From Streptomyces sp. SCSIO 30461 (GTDB lineage Bacteria; Actinomycetota; Actinomycetes; Streptomycetales; Streptomycetaceae): a DNA stretch of 64,000 bases. The notes under the pieces are model-generated. The model made no database searches. It was not told the DNA's origin and was given only the letters and a program-made list of their open reading frames with translations. Positions 39,272 to 48,463 of the stretch are shown here, in pieces (position 1 is the first letter of the stretch; every line of letters begins with the position of its first letter). The DNA lies in assembly GCF_037023745.1 (NCBI RefSeq), contig NZ_CP146101.1, forward strand, positions 5,076,001-5,140,000, written 5' to 3'. A program made the position numbers and the translations under genes.

Positions 39272-41248
39272 TCAGAGCTGGACCCGGCGCTCCACCACGT
39301 CGGCGAGCTTCGCCAGGGCCTCGTCCCGGGGGATGCCGTTCTCCTGCGAACCGTCGCGGTAGCGGAAGGAGACCGTTCCCGCGCTCATGTCGTCGTCACC
39401 AACGATGATCATGAACGGCACCTTCTGCTTCTGCCAGTTCCGGATCTTCTTCTGCATCCGGTCCGACGAAGCGTCCACCTCGACCCGCAGACCCCGTTTC
39501 CTGGCCTCCGCCGCGAACTCCCGGAGGTACGGGACGTGGCTGTCCCCGACCGGGATACCGGCTGCCTGCACCGGGGCCAGCCATGCCGGGAACGCACCCG
39601 CGTAGTGCTCCAGCAGCACCGCGAAGAAGCGCTCGATGGAGCCGAACAGGGCACGGTGGATCATGACCGGGCGCTGCTTGGTACCGTCGGGGCCGGTGTA
39701 CTCCAGGTCGAAACGCTCGGGCAGGTTGAAGTCGACCTGGATGGTGGACATCTGCCAGGTACGGCCGATGGCGTCCTTGACCTGCACCGAGATCTTCGGG
39801 CCGTAGAAGGCGGCGCCGCCCGGGTCCGGGACCAGCGGCAGCCCCTGCTTTTCCGCGGCCTTGCGCAGCACCTCGGTGGCCTCTTCCCAGACCTCGTCGG
39901 AGCCGACGAACTTCTCCGGATCCTTGGTGGACAGCTCCAGGTAGAAGTCGGTGAGGCCGTAGTCGCGCAGCAGGTCGAGCACGAAGGTCAGCAGGGAGTC
40001 GAGCTCGTCCGCCATCTGCTCTTTGGTGCAGTAGATGTGCGCGTCGTCCTGGGTGAAGCCGCGGGCCCGGGTGAGGCCGTGCACGACGCCGGACTTCTCG
40101 TACCGGTAGACAGTCCCGAACTCGAAGAGACGCAGGGGCAGCTCACGGTAGGACCGGCCCCGGGCATCGAAGATCAGGTTGTGCATCGGGCAGTTCATGG
40201 GCTTGAGGTAGTAGTCCACGCCCTCGTCGAGCTGCATGGGGGGGTACATGCCCTCGGCGTACCAGTCCAAGTGGCCGCTCTTCTCGAAGAGCTTCCCCTT
40301 GGTGGCGTGCGGAGTGTAGACGAACTCATAGCCCGCCTCCTCGTGGCGGCGTCGCGAGTAGTCCTCCATGGCCCGGCGGATGACGCCGCCCTTGGGGTGG
40401 AAGACGGCGAGGCCCGAGCCGATCTCGTCCGGGATGGAGAACAGGTCCAGCTCCGCGCCCAGCTTGCGGTGGTCCCGCTTCTCGGCCTCGGCGAGGAAGT
40501 CGAGGTGCGCCTTGAGCTCGTCCTTGGACGGCCAGGCGGTGCCGTAGATGCGCTGGAGCATCGGGTTCTTCTCGCTGCCGCGCCAGTACGCGGCGGCGTT
40601 GCGCATCAGCTTGAACGCCGGGATGTTGCGGGTGGTCGGCAGGTGGGGGCCGCGGCAGAGGTCCTTCCAGCACAGCTCGCCGGTCTTGGCGTCCAGATTG
40701 TCGTAGATGGTCAGCTCGCCGCCGCCCACCTCGACATCGGCGCCGTCGTCGCTCGACGCCGAGCCCTTGAGGCCGATGAGCTCCAGCTTGTACGGCTCGT
40801 CCGCGAGCTCCTCGCGAGCGGCCTCGTCGGTCACGACGCGTCGCGAGAAGCGCTGACCGCGCTTCTGGATCTCCTGCATCTTCTTCTCGATGGCCTTGAG
40901 ATCCTCGGGCGTGAACGGCTTGGCCACGTCGAAGTCGTAGTAGAAGCCGTCCCTGACCGGCGGCCCGATGCCCAGCTTGGCCTCGGGGAACAACTCCTGC
41001 ACCGCCTGCGCCATCACATGCGCGGTGGAGTGGCGCAGGATGTTGAGGCCGTCCTGGGACGAGATCCCGACCGGCTCGATCTCCTCGCCGCCGGCGACCT
41101 CGTACGCCAGGTCCTTCAGCTCCCCGGCCACCCGCGCGGCGACGACGGTGCGGTCGCCTGCGAAGAGGTCCGCCGCCGTCGTGCCCGTGGTCACCACGCG
41201 CTCTTCCCGCTCGGAATCGCGTTGGATGATCACACGGACGTCTGACAC
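39272..41248 (-). CDS. thrS: Threonine-tRNA ligase
   Basis: A 658-residue class II synthetase. An N-terminal TGS domain (1-65) and the editing domain with [11 protein letters not shown] and the [11 protein letters not shown] zinc/editing site precede the catalytic core. The core contains [10 protein letters not shown] with its zinc Cys, the [20 protein letters not shown] motif 2 and [16 protein letters not shown]-terminal anticodon-binding domain ends with VVERRVQL. The start is a GTG at 41248 with AGGAG upstream. No T-box leader is apparent in the 174 bp upstream. Confidence 0.97.
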   Translation of the reverse strand: MSDVRVIIQRDSEREERVVTTGTTAADLFAGDRTVVAARVAGELKDLAYEVAGGEEIEPVGISSQDGLNILRHSTAHVMAQAVQELFPEAKLGIGPPVRDGFYYDFDVAKPFTPEDLKAIEKKMQEIQKRGQRFSRRVVTDEAAREELADEPYKLELIGLKGSASSDDGADVEVGGGELTIYDNLDAKTGELCWKDLCRGPHLPTTRNIPAFKLMRNAAAYWRGSEKNPMLQRIYGTAWPSKDELKAHLDFLAEAEKRDHRKLGAELDLFSIPDEIGSGLAVFHPKGGVIRRAMEDYSRRRHEEAGYEFVYTPHATKGKLFEKSGHLDWYAEGMYPPMQLDEGVDYYLKPMNCPMHNLIFDARGRSYRELPLRLFEFGTVYRYEKSGVVHGLTRARGFTQDDAHIYCTKEQMADELDSLLTFVLDLLRDYGLTDFYLELSTKDPEKFVGSDEVWEEATEVLRKAAEKQGLPLVPDPGGAAFYGPKISVQVKDAIGRTWQMSTIQVDFNLPERFDLEYTGPDGTKQRPVMIHRALFGSIERFFAVLLEHYAGAFPAWLAPVQAAGIPVGDSHVPYLREFAAEARKRGLRVEVDASSDRMQKKIRNWQKQKVPFMIIVGDDDMSAGTVSFRYRDGSQENGIPRDEALAKLADVVERRVQL

Positions 41249-41422
41249 CGGTCTCTCCTGCCTGATGGGGAAAGCGCGCTCCGAAGCGGCACACGCGCGT
41301 CACGCCATGCTACCGAGCCTCGCGGCCCGCCCGCGAAACGGTCGGTGGGCGTCGCGGCGCACGGGCGGCGGGCCCCGGCCCACCGGCTGCCCCGAGTGCG
41401 AGGTCCCAGCGGGCGGCGCCGG

Positions 41423-42691
41423 TCAGTCGTCCGCGCCGCAGGCCTCCTCGAAGAAGTCGAGGTTCTCATGGAGCGCCTTCAGCAGGCGGTCCCGCTCGGC
41501 GTCGTCGACCTGGACCGGGACAACGCCCGTGGCATCACTGAGGCGCCGGAAGCCGCCACGGCTCTCGAGCCGCCCGACGACCCGGATGGGCAGGCCCACC
41601 AGATGGGCGTGCCCGGCCGTCCGGTACGACTCCTCGTCCAGCACCGCGCGGACATGGGGGACCTCGGCTCCCGACAGGACGCGCAGCCGCACGGTGCCCG
41701 CGCCGCGCGTGCCCGAGCGCCGCATCCGTACCACCGCACCGGTGATCCGCACGGGGACGGACGGTTCCTGGCGGAGATAGCGGGCACCCGCCGCGCGGAG
41801 AGCGGGCAGGTCCCCGGGGGAGAACTCGATGGGTTCGGGGCGGGCCGCGCAGCCTTCGGGCACCCCGGCAGCGGGCGACCAGGCCAGCGCGACGCGGGCT
41901 CCTTCGGTGCCACGCACCAGCGCGACGACGGCCTCCGTGAGCTCCCGGCTCACTCCCGCCCCGACCGCCGTGTCGAAGGCGTCCATACCGCCGGTGGCCC
42001 GCTGGTAGTCGACGGCCTCACGAGTGGCGGCCAGCGCGTGATGCAGGTTGACGGCCACCGACCGGCCGCTCGTCACCGGCACGAAGGCGGTGAGCCCACG
42101 CCCGCCCGGTGCCGATCCGACGAGGACGCCCTCCAGCACGGCCAGCGCCTGCCGACGGTGCCTCGCCCCGTGGTATCCGGCCTGCCCGCGCCCCGCGAGC
42201 GCACCCGCGAGCAGCAGTTGCCGCGCCGCCGACCGCAGTTGCTCCTGCACCGTCCAGACGACCGCGCCGGACGTCCCCTGCGGGACGTCCCGCCACCAGC
42301 GGATCTCGTCACTCGGCACGGACAGCCCGACGAGCACCTCACGTGCCGAGGGCACGGCGGACCGGGCAAGGGCCGTCAACGCCTCCCCCAGCAGATCGTC
42401 GGCGTCCGGGAAGGCACGGCTCTCGGGCACGAGCAGGCTGGTGCCGCCGCCCGCAGGTCCGGGTGGGGTCCATCGCGTGTAGCGCCCCACTGCCCCCCCG
42501 CGCCGGCGCCAGCCGTGCCGGTCGAGCAGCGCCGACAGCACGGCGGGATCGACACACGACGGATCGGGCTCCTCACCGCTCCCGTACCAGGGCGGGGGTA
42601 CGTCGTCCGGGAGCGGGAGCGGCAGGGAACGCGGGCGCGGCAGTGGGGAATTCGTCCGAGGCGGTACCGGTTCGCCGATCGGGCGGTGCAT
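41423..42691 (-). CDS. Unknown protein coupled to the DUF4365 gene
   Basis: A 422-residue protein without a recognised domain. A Pro-rich leader (1-45) is followed by a region with RHGWRRRGGAVGRYTRWTP and a helical middle (TVQEQLRSAARQLLLAGALAG). The beta-rich C-terminal third (VPVRITGAVVRMRRSG, IRVVGRLESRGGFRRLSDAT) resembles an OB-like fold and ends in an acidic tail. The ATG at 42691 overlaps the stop of the DUF4365 gene (TGATG), so the two should be made together. Homologues in other genomes would be needed to suggest a role. Confidence 0.78.
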   Translation of the reverse strand: MHRPIGEPVPPRTNSPLPRPRSLPLPLPDDVPPPWYGSGEEPDPSCVDPAVLSALLDRHGWRRRGGAVGRYTRWTPPGPAGGGTSLLVPESRAFPDADDLLGEALTALARSAVPSAREVLVGLSVPSDEIRWWRDVPQGTSGAVVWTVQEQLRSAARQLLLAGALAGRGQAGYHGARHRRQALAVLEGVLVGSAPGGRGLTAFVPVTSGRSVAVNLHHALAATREAVDYQRATGGMDAFDTAVGAGVSRELTEAVVALVRGTEGARVALAWSPAAGVPEGCAARPEPIEFSPGDLPALRAAGARYLRQEPSVPVRITGAVVRMRRSGTRGAGTVRLRVLSGAEVPHVRAVLDEESYRTAGHAHLVGLPIRVVGRLESRGGFRRLSDATGVVPVQVDDAERDRLLKALHENLDFFEEACGADD

Positions 42692-43254
42692 CAGGGTCTC
42701 CCTCCCGTCCCGACCCGGGTCATGATCTCGCACAGCGCCCGGTCGTCGAATATGCGCGTGGTCGGGACACGCACGGTGGTCCTGCGCCTGCCGGATACCG
42801 GGTGGCCGGCGAGGTTGGTCCAGTAGCAGCAGTGCCTGAGGTCGAGCCGGTCGTGGCCGGCCCGCAGCCATTCCTCCCGCGCCCTCGGCACGATCATCAC
42901 GACGAGGATCTTGTGCACGGACACCGGAGTCCGGGCCAGCTTGACCAGGTGCTCGTTGTCGAGCGTGAACGAGAAGGCCGGACCCGGTGGGTGCGGCGCG
43001 AGTTGGTAGGTCGCCTTGAGCTGGACCTTGATGGTGACTTCGTCGTCGACGGTATGTCCGGGAGCGCTGTGGCTCAGGTGCCAGTCGATCCCGTTGTCGG
43101 GGAACGGCTGGGACAGCGAACAGCCCGCGGCCGCCGCCACCGCATGGAGATACCCCACCTGAAGGGTCTCCATGCAGGCGGTTGTGGCGAGTGCTCCGCG
43201 CAGCGGTACGGTCCGCTCGGGCAGCGCACCCGGCTCTGGCTGCGCGAGCGCCAT
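42691..43254 (-). CDS. DUF4365 protein, PD-(D/E)XK nuclease-like
   Basis: A 187-residue protein of the DUF4365 type. A nuclease-like core is visible: Glu29 in the first helix (METLQVGYLHAVAAAAG), Asp57 in DNGIDWHL, and the Q78-L-K80 motif in TIKVQLKAT. The E...D...QxK arrangement is that of Mrr/PD-(D/E)XK-type enzymes and is often seen in defence-associated proteins. The remaining beta-strands and a cluster of Cys near 140 (HCCYW) follow. The start is an ATG at 43254; it is first in a two-gene unit with the 422-residue protein. Catalytic activity is inferred, not shown. Confidence 0.75.
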   Translation of the reverse strand: MALAQPEPGALPERTVPLRGALATTACMETLQVGYLHAVAAAAGCSLSQPFPDNGIDWHLSHSAPGHTVDDEVTIKVQLKATYQLAPHPPGPAFSFTLDNEHLVKLARTPVSVHKILVVMIVPRAREEWLRAGHDRLDLRHCCYWTNLAGHPVSGRRRTTVRVPTTRIFDDRALCEIMTRVGTGGRP

Positions 43255-43481
43255 GGCTCCGTCTGCCTTCCGGGCTGTGCCGACTCTTCGAGGATCGGTT
43301 TCCCTCCGGGCCGCTTGGCGCGCCCCATCGGATCGTTCTCCCCCTGATAAACGACGGACAGTCAGTTTTCCGTCCTCTCATCTGTGTTGTCACCCGGCGG
43401 CGTACCGCGCAAACAGGGCGGGTATCACCGGTTCGGGCAGGGGATCACGGCATCTGCCCAGCTTGGGCGAGGAGTTCGGGG

Positions 43482-44210
43482 ATGACACAATGGTTTGAAG
43501 GGCCCCTGGCAGCATTTGACACCGAGACGACGGGCGTGGACGTCGAAGGAGACCGGATCGTCTCCGCGGCGTTGGTCGTCCAGGATTCGGCGGGTGGACG
43601 CGCGCGCGTCACCGCCTGGCTGGTCAATCCGGGCATACCGGTGCCCGATGCGGCCGTCGCTGTGCACGGTCTCACCGAGGAGCACCTCCAGCACAACGGT
43701 CGCTGGCCGGCTCCGGTGATGGAGGAGATAGGCCGCGCGCTCGCCGAGCAGTGCGCGGCGGGCAGACCGCTCGTCGTGATGAACGCTCCGTTCGACCTGA
43801 CGCTGCTGGACCGCGAACTGCGGCGCCACCGCGCCTCGTCGTTGGCGCACTACCTGGAGCATGTGCCGATGTGCGTGCTCGACCCGCGGGTGCTGGACAA
43901 GCATCTGGACCGCTACCGCAAGGGCCGGCGCACGCTCACCGATCTGTGCGCCCAGTACGGGGTGGCACTGAACGGGGCGCATGACGCGGCGGCCGACGCG
44001 ACAGCGGCGCTGGAGGTCGTACGGGCCGTGGGCCGTCGGTTCGCCGGACGCCTGGAGCGGCTGTCGCCCGCGGAACTGCACACGCTTCAGGCGGTGTGGC
44101 ACGCCGCTCAGGCACGGGGCCTCCAGGCGTGGTTCGCGCGCAACGGATCGGAGGAGGCGGTCGATCCGGCCTGGCCGCTGCGTCCCGCACTGCCCGCGCG
44201 GGCGGCGTGA
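43482..44210 (+). CDS. DEDDh-family 3'-5' exonuclease (DnaQ-like)
   Basis: A 242-residue RNase H-fold exonuclease. Asp13 and Glu15 are in AAFDTETTGVD, Asp105 in NAPFDLTLL, and the last His and Asp in GAHDAAADA near 167-173; together they make the DEDDh set. It resembles the proofreading subunit but is free-standing, and a repair role is likely. The ATG at 43482 has GAGGAG 8 nt upstream. It is divergent from the DUF4365 gene across a 227-bp gap. Confidence 0.9.
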   Translation: MTQWFEGPLAAFDTETTGVDVEGDRIVSAALVVQDSAGGRARVTAWLVNPGIPVPDAAVAVHGLTEEHLQHNGRWPAPVMEEIGRALAEQCAAGRPLVVMNAPFDLTLLDRELRRHRASSLAHYLEHVPMCVLDPRVLDKHLDRYRKGRRTLTDLCAQYGVALNGAHDAAADATAALEVVRAVGRRFAGRLERLSPAELHTLQAVWHAAQARGLQAWFARNGSEEAVDPAWPLRPALPARAA

Positions 44211-44241
44211 AACCCGGAGTCCGGAGGATCCGCACATGCAC

Positions 44242-44275
44242 AGAGGCCGGTCCGTCGTGCGACGGACCGGCCTCT
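44242..44275. terminator. Bidirectional hairpin between the exonuclease and tRNA-Val
   Basis: A 16-bp perfect stem (44242-44257 with 44260-44275) lies between the plus-strand exonuclease stop and the 3' end of the minus-strand tRNA, ending both. Confidence 0.8.
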
Positions 44276-44280
44276 CCCGG

Positions 44281-44352
44281 TGGGCGATACTGGGTTCGAA
44301 CCAGTGACCTCTTCGGTGTGAACGAAGCGCTCTCCCACTGAGCTAATCGCCC
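44281..44352 (-). tRNA. tRNA-Val (anticodon CAC), copy 1
   Basis: A 72-nt cloverleaf. The acceptor stem starts GGGCGAT, the D-arm is AGCTCAGTGGGAGAGC, and the anticodon stem CTTCG/CGAAG closes the loop TTCACAC (anticodon CAC). The T-arm is CTGGTTCGAACCCAG. CCA is not encoded. It is identical to the copy at 47611-47682. Confidence 0.95.
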
Positions 44353-44365
44353 GGGAACGCACTGA

Positions 44366-44395
44366 ACCATACAGGTAGCGGCGGGATTCCTTCAA
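44366..44395 (-). promoter_or_regulatory. Candidate promoter of tRNA-Val copy 1
   Basis: Read on the minus strand, TTGAAG (44390-44395) and TATGGT (44366-44371) are spaced by 18 bp, a fair vegetative-type promoter 14 bp before the tRNA. The -35 element overlaps the stop codon of the SRPBCC gene. Confidence 0.5.
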
Positions 44396-44853
44396 ACTCC
44401 TTCCGCGCCCCGCTCCAGATAGGCGGTGAGCCCGCGGCGTCCGGCGCGCATCATCACCACGTGGTTGGCCCGGAAGGCCGGCCGTCCGATGAGCGCCAGC
44501 CGCCGCATCAGCGGGCGCTGCACCACCACTTCCTGCTCGTAGCGCGCCCGGGTGCCGCCGTCGGCGCTCGGCGTGAGGGTCCATCGGGCCCAGCCGACGA
44601 GATCTCCGGCCATCCGCACTTCCAGGACGCCCGATTCCGGATCCAGCCGACCACCGCGTGCGGTGACGACGAGGTCGTAGGGCAGCAGCGAGCGGAAGCG
44701 GGCAGCGGTGGAGTCGTCGCCGAGAAGGCTGACCTCGCGGACCTGCGGCCACCAGAGGGGGTAGTCCTCGGCCCGTTCCAGTACGGCATAGACGCGTGCG
44801 GGCGGCGCGGGCAGCCGCCAGAGGCTGCGGTAGCGGTAGTGGTGCCAGTCCAT
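44392..44853 (-). CDS. SRPBCC-family protein (polyketide cyclase/dehydrase-like)
   Basis: A 153-residue START/Bet v 1-fold protein. WRLPAPPARVYAVLERAEDYPLWWP is the characteristic first helix and turn, followed by alternating beta-strands (VLEVRMAGDLVGWARWTLTP) and a C-terminal helix. It would bind a hydrophobic ligand in a cavity, but none can be named. I chose the ATG at 44853 (MDWHHYRYRSLW); the frame to 44919 lacks support. Confidence 0.82.
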   Translation of the reverse strand: MDWHHYRYRSLWRLPAPPARVYAVLERAEDYPLWWPQVREVSLLGDDSTAARFRSLLPYDLVVTARGGRLDPESGVLEVRMAGDLVGWARWTLTPSADGGTRARYEQEVVVQRPLMRRLALIGRPAFRANHVVMMRAGRRGLTAYLERGAEGV

Positions 44854-44957
44854 AGCCCGAGTGTGCGCCGATACGCCGCTCTGTGCGCACGTACTCACGG
44901 ACGATCTGAGTACACGCACGCATACCGGCGGGCTGTGCCGAGCACCACACTGCCGGC

Positions 44958-47516
44958 ATGGAGAACCCTTTGCCGCCTGCCGAGGAGCTGCGGCTCATCG
45001 ACGGCGAGCTCGCCCTACTCGACGCACGGCGCACCCAGTTGCTGACGCGCAGGAGCTGGCTGGTGAAGACCCTTCAGGCGCTCGGGGCGCACGGCACGGG
45101 CCCGGGAGGCGCCTCCGGGCCGATGTGGCCCGCGCACCCGGGTGCTTGGGGCCCGTCGCCGGCCTCACCGGCATCGGCGCCGTCGCGGGCTTCGTCGCCC
45201 AGCGCTCAGAATGTGCTGCTCACGCTGGGAGGGATCCTGCTGACGATCGCGGCGATCGCCTTCACCGTGGTCAGCTGGGGCCATCTCGGCATCGGAGGGC
45301 GGTCCGTGGTGCTCGGTGTGGTGACGGCCGCGGCCCTGGCGACGCCCCTGCTCTTGCTGCGGCACGGCCTCACGGCGACTGCTGAGGCGGTGGCGGTGCT
45401 CGGGCTCGTGCTGACGGTGCTCGACGCGTACGCCCTGCGCCGTGCGGTGCTGTCGGACATCGGCGCCGTCCGGTACACAGCCGCCGCCGCGGCTGTGCTC
45501 GCCGTGCTGTGGGCGGGGTACGGGCGGCTGCGGCGCAGCCTGCGCACCCCGTTGCCGGTGGCCGTGGTGGCCGCGCAACTCCCGCTGCCGCTCTGGGCGC
45601 TGGGGACCGGCGCGAGCCTGTCGGCCACGGTGTGGGCGACCCTGGCCACGGCGGCGTTCGACATCACCGTCGCCCTCATGGCGAAGTCGGTCGCCGTCCG
45701 CGCTACGGCGGCGACGGCGGCCGTGTTGACGGGCGGCTGGTCGCTGCTCGCGGCGGGCTGGCTGTCACTGCTCGCGGAATCCCCGGCGCTCGCGCTGGAA
45801 CCCGGTCTGCTGCTGCTCGCGGGCGGTGGGCTGGCGCTGGGCGCGGCGTGGCGGGAGCCGGTGTCGGCCCCGGCGACCGCGGCGGTGGCGGGCCTCGCCC
45901 TGGTCGCGTCGGTGGGTGGTGTGGTGCGTACCGCGGTCACCGCGCCATGGGTGGCACCCGGATATCTGCTGTGTGCGGTGGCTGTGCTGTTCGCGCTGCG
46001 GATACCGATGCCGCGTGGGGTTCGTACCGGTCTGTGGGTGGCATCGGCTCTGGTGCACACCATGGCGCTGGTCATGGCCCTGCCGTTCGCGCTGCTCGCG
46101 GTGGCGCGGCCGCTGTCCCTCACCGACTCGGTCTGGTCCGGCGTCCCCGCTCCTGGGACGCCGGTACCTGGCATGCTCACCGCGCTGCTGATCCTGGTCG
46201 TGGTCGCCGCGGTGCTCTCGGCAGCGCCCCGGCTGCTCACCGCGGCAGCCCCGCTGCCGCGCACGGCCGCACTGTGCACCGCGTTCGCGCTGGCCTGCTG
46301 CGCCGGGTTCACGGCGAGCGCCCACCCGGCTCTGCCCTATGCGGCGGCACTGGCGCTCCGGCTGCTGCTGGTGGCGGCGGCGACCACCGTGGCCGTCCTG
46401 GCCGACCGCGGCGCCTTCCGGTCCCCGGGCACCCGCGCCGTGCCCGGCACGGGTGGTCCGGCAGCGGAGTCGGAGCGCGTGGCGGCAGACAGCGATGGGC
46501 CGCCGGTCGCCCCGGCAGCGACTGCCGGGGCGCGTATACGCCACGCATCGGGCAGCGCACTCACCCTGACCGCGCTGGTCTGCGCCGTGGGTGGGGCGGT
46601 GAGTACGGCCGCGCTCGGCCTGGCCACACGGCCCGCGACCTTCGCCGCCCTCATGGCACTCGGCGTGGTGTCCGCGGCGGCCGCTGTGTCGGCCCGCGGG
46701 ATCGTCCGGATCGCGACCGCGTGCGCGGCCGTGGTGTGGGGCGCGGGTCTGGTCGGCGCCACGGCGGCGACGGCCGGGCTGCCCGCCCATCAGGCAGGCA
46801 TCGCGCTGCTGGCCGTACCGGCGGTCACCGCGCTGCTCGCGGCACGTCTGCGCACCGAGCAGGTGGCACTGCCGGTCGAGGTCACGGGGGCCGCGGCCGG
46901 TCTGGTCGCGCTCGGTCTCGCGGTGCCGCACGCACCGACGCTGGCACTGGTGCTGGCCCTTGCGGGCGTGATCGCGGCGGGCACCGCGCTGCGGCCCGAC
47001 CGGCGCCCGTTCGCCGGGTACGCGGCCCTGGTGCTGTTCGTGGTGGCCGCCTGGGTGCGCCTGGCCGCGTCTGAGGTGTCGGCGCCCGAGGCGTACACGC
47101 TCCCGGTGACCGTTCCGGCGCTCGCCGTGGGTCTGCTGCGGCGGCGCCGGGACCCGGAGGCGTCGTCGTGGACGGCGTACGGTGCCGGACTGGCCGCGAC
47201 CCTGACGCCGAGCCTCTTCGCGGCCTGGGGCGATGCGCACTGGCTCCGCCCGCTGCTGCTGGGGCTGGCTGCGCTCGGGCTCACGCTCGCCGGTGCCCGG
47301 CTGCGCCTCCAGGCACTGCTGGTGCTCGGCGGGGTGACCCTGGCGCTGGACGCGCTGCATGAGCTCGCGCCGTATGTGATCCAGGTCGTCGACGCCCTGC
47401 CGCGCTGGCTGCCACCCGCGGTCGCCGGGCTGCTGCTGCTCGCTGTGGGCGCGACGTACGAGCGGCGCCTGCACGATGCGCGCAAGCTGCGCGAGACGCT
47501 GGGCCGGATGCGTTGA
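44958..47516 (+). CDS. SCO7613-type polytopic membrane protein
   Basis: An 852-residue protein. A short cytoplasmic start (PPAEELRLIDGELALLDARR) is followed, from about residue 85, by more than twenty hydrophobic segments of Ala/Leu/Val composition (for example VLLTLGGILLTIAAIAFTVV). The N-terminal pattern and overall layout are those of the 'SCO7613 C-terminal domain' membrane proteins of Streptomyces, related to DUF2157. The function is unknown. The start is an ATG at 44958. It is bracketed, with the SRPBCC gene, by identical tRNA-Val genes. Confidence 0.8.
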   Translation: MENPLPPAEELRLIDGELALLDARRTQLLTRRSWLVKTLQALGAHGTGPGGASGPMWPAHPGAWGPSPASPASAPSRASSPSAQNVLLTLGGILLTIAAIAFTVVSWGHLGIGGRSVVLGVVTAAALATPLLLLRHGLTATAEAVAVLGLVLTVLDAYALRRAVLSDIGAVRYTAAAAAVLAVLWAGYGRLRRSLRTPLPVAVVAAQLPLPLWALGTGASLSATVWATLATAAFDITVALMAKSVAVRATAATAAVLTGGWSLLAAGWLSLLAESPALALEPGLLLLAGGGLALGAAWREPVSAPATAAVAGLALVASVGGVVRTAVTAPWVAPGYLLCAVAVLFALRIPMPRGVRTGLWVASALVHTMALVMALPFALLAVARPLSLTDSVWSGVPAPGTPVPGMLTALLILVVVAAVLSAAPRLLTAAAPLPRTAALCTAFALACCAGFTASAHPALPYAAALALRLLLVAAATTVAVLADRGAFRSPGTRAVPGTGGPAAESERVAADSDGPPVAPAATAGARIRHASGSALTLTALVCAVGGAVSTAALGLATRPATFAALMALGVVSAAAAVSARGIVRIATACAAVVWGAGLVGATAATAGLPAHQAGIALLAVPAVTALLAARLRTEQVALPVEVTGAAAGLVALGLAVPHAPTLALVLALAGVIAAGTALRPDRRPFAGYAALVLFVVAAWVRLAASEVSAPEAYTLPVTVPALAVGLLRRRRDPEASSWTAYGAGLAATLTPSLFAAWGDAHWLRPLLLGLAALGLTLAGARLRLQALLVLGGVTLALDALHELAPYVIQVVDALPRWLPPAVAGLLLLAVGATYERRLHDARKLRETLGRMR

Positions 47517-47563
47517 GGAAGCCTCTCCAGGCGACCCGAACACTGGTCCGATCGGGTGAAATT

Positions 47564-47601
47564 TCGAAGGCCCCGGAGACGGATGTCTCCGGGGCCTTCG
47601 A
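47564..47601. terminator. Bidirectional hairpin between the membrane protein and tRNA-Val
   Basis: A 17-bp perfect stem with a 4-nt GGAT loop (47564-47580 with 47585-47601) lies between the convergent 852-residue protein gene and tRNA-Val copy 2. Confidence 0.85.
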
Positions 47602-47610
47602 TCCGGGTGG

Positions 47611-47682
47611 TGGGCGATACTGGGTTCGAACCAGTGACCTCTTCGGTGTGAACGAAGCGCTCTCCCACTGAGCTAATCGCCC
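47611..47682 (-). tRNA. tRNA-Val (anticodon CAC), copy 2
   Basis: Identical over 72 nt to the copy at 44281-44352 and in the same orientation, exactly 3,330 bp away. A TAATGT -10-like element lies at 47696-47701 on the minus strand; no clear -35 was found. Confidence 0.95.
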
Positions 47683-47782
47683 GGGCGCACCGCAAACATT
47701 ACCCCATGTCAGCGGCACTCCATGACCATCTCGACGATGGCCATGCCCCGGCTCGGGAGCCCCGGCACGTCACCGCCCGTGA

Positions 47783-48274
47783 CTACTCGGTGATCTTCCA
47801 GGGCATGACGAACCCGAACTTCCAGAAGTAGATTCCGGCCAGCACGCCGATGATCACCAGGCCGATGGTCGTGAGGATGATGTTCCGCCGACGCACCTTG
47901 GGGTCGAGGGCTCGCTGAGCAGCCTCGGTGACCTTGCGCTTCGTCCAGCGCAGCACCAGTTGGGCCCAGACGAACTCGGTCGCCCAGATCGCCATGCCGG
48001 CGAAGATCACCAGCCAGCCGGGGCCGGGCAGGGGCAGCATGATCACGCCCGCCACCACCACGGCAAGGCCGATGATGAACACGCCGACCTGCCAGCTCAG
48101 ATGGAGGGTGCGGCGCGCCTTCACGAAGTCCGGGGCACGGGATCCGAGAGGCTGCTCGTCGGCCCTCTCGACACCCGACGGATCATCCCCCGGCCCACCG
48201 GTCACATCCCCCGTGACGGGCTCGGGGACCACAGCCGCGCCACCCTTCACCCGCTCGTCACTCTCCGCGTTCAT
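47783..48274 (-). CDS. TIGR02611/PGPGW family membrane protein
   Basis: A 163-residue protein. A polar, acidic N-terminus (1-60) precedes paired hydrophobic segments containing the hallmark PLPGPGW (VGVFIIGLAVVVAGVIMLPLPGPGWLVIF). A basic link (RWTKRKVTEAAQRALDPKVRRRN) and a last helix follow. The function is unknown. I chose the ATG at 48274; the frame to 48493 is unlikely to be coding upstream of it. Confidence 0.85.
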   Translation of the reverse strand: MNAESDERVKGGAAVVPEPVTGDVTGGPGDDPSGVERADEQPLGSRAPDFVKARRTLHLSWQVGVFIIGLAVVVAGVIMLPLPGPGWLVIFAGMAIWATEFVWAQLVLRWTKRKVTEAAQRALDPKVRRRNIILTTIGLVIIGVLAGIYFWKFGFVMPWKITE

Positions 48275-48463
48275 AAGGCCCAAAGTACCTGACCGGAACG
48301 CTGTCGGGAATGACCGCCGAGTCGGAGATCGCACTCCTCCGTACGGGGTACCCGGGGGATCACAAAACGGACAGAGGGGTTTACAACGGCACCGTAGGTG
48401 GCATGTCGATTTCGCCGACGTGCGAATCCCCGAGCGCACACTGAGCGAAAGGCCCTGGCGCTT

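Noticed and set aside
41249..41422. Possible T-box or other leader in front of thrS
   Set aside because: No T-box sequence (TGGNACC-type) or antiterminator-like pairing was visible; only a weak 8-bp CGGTGGGC/GCCCACCG pairing with a long loop, more likely downstream of the 422-residue gene.
48327..48351. Sigma-B/H promoter for ssgB
   Set aside because: The GGGTAC hexamer fits, but no GNNT-type -35 occurs at 14-16 bp, so it is mentioned only in the ssgB entry.
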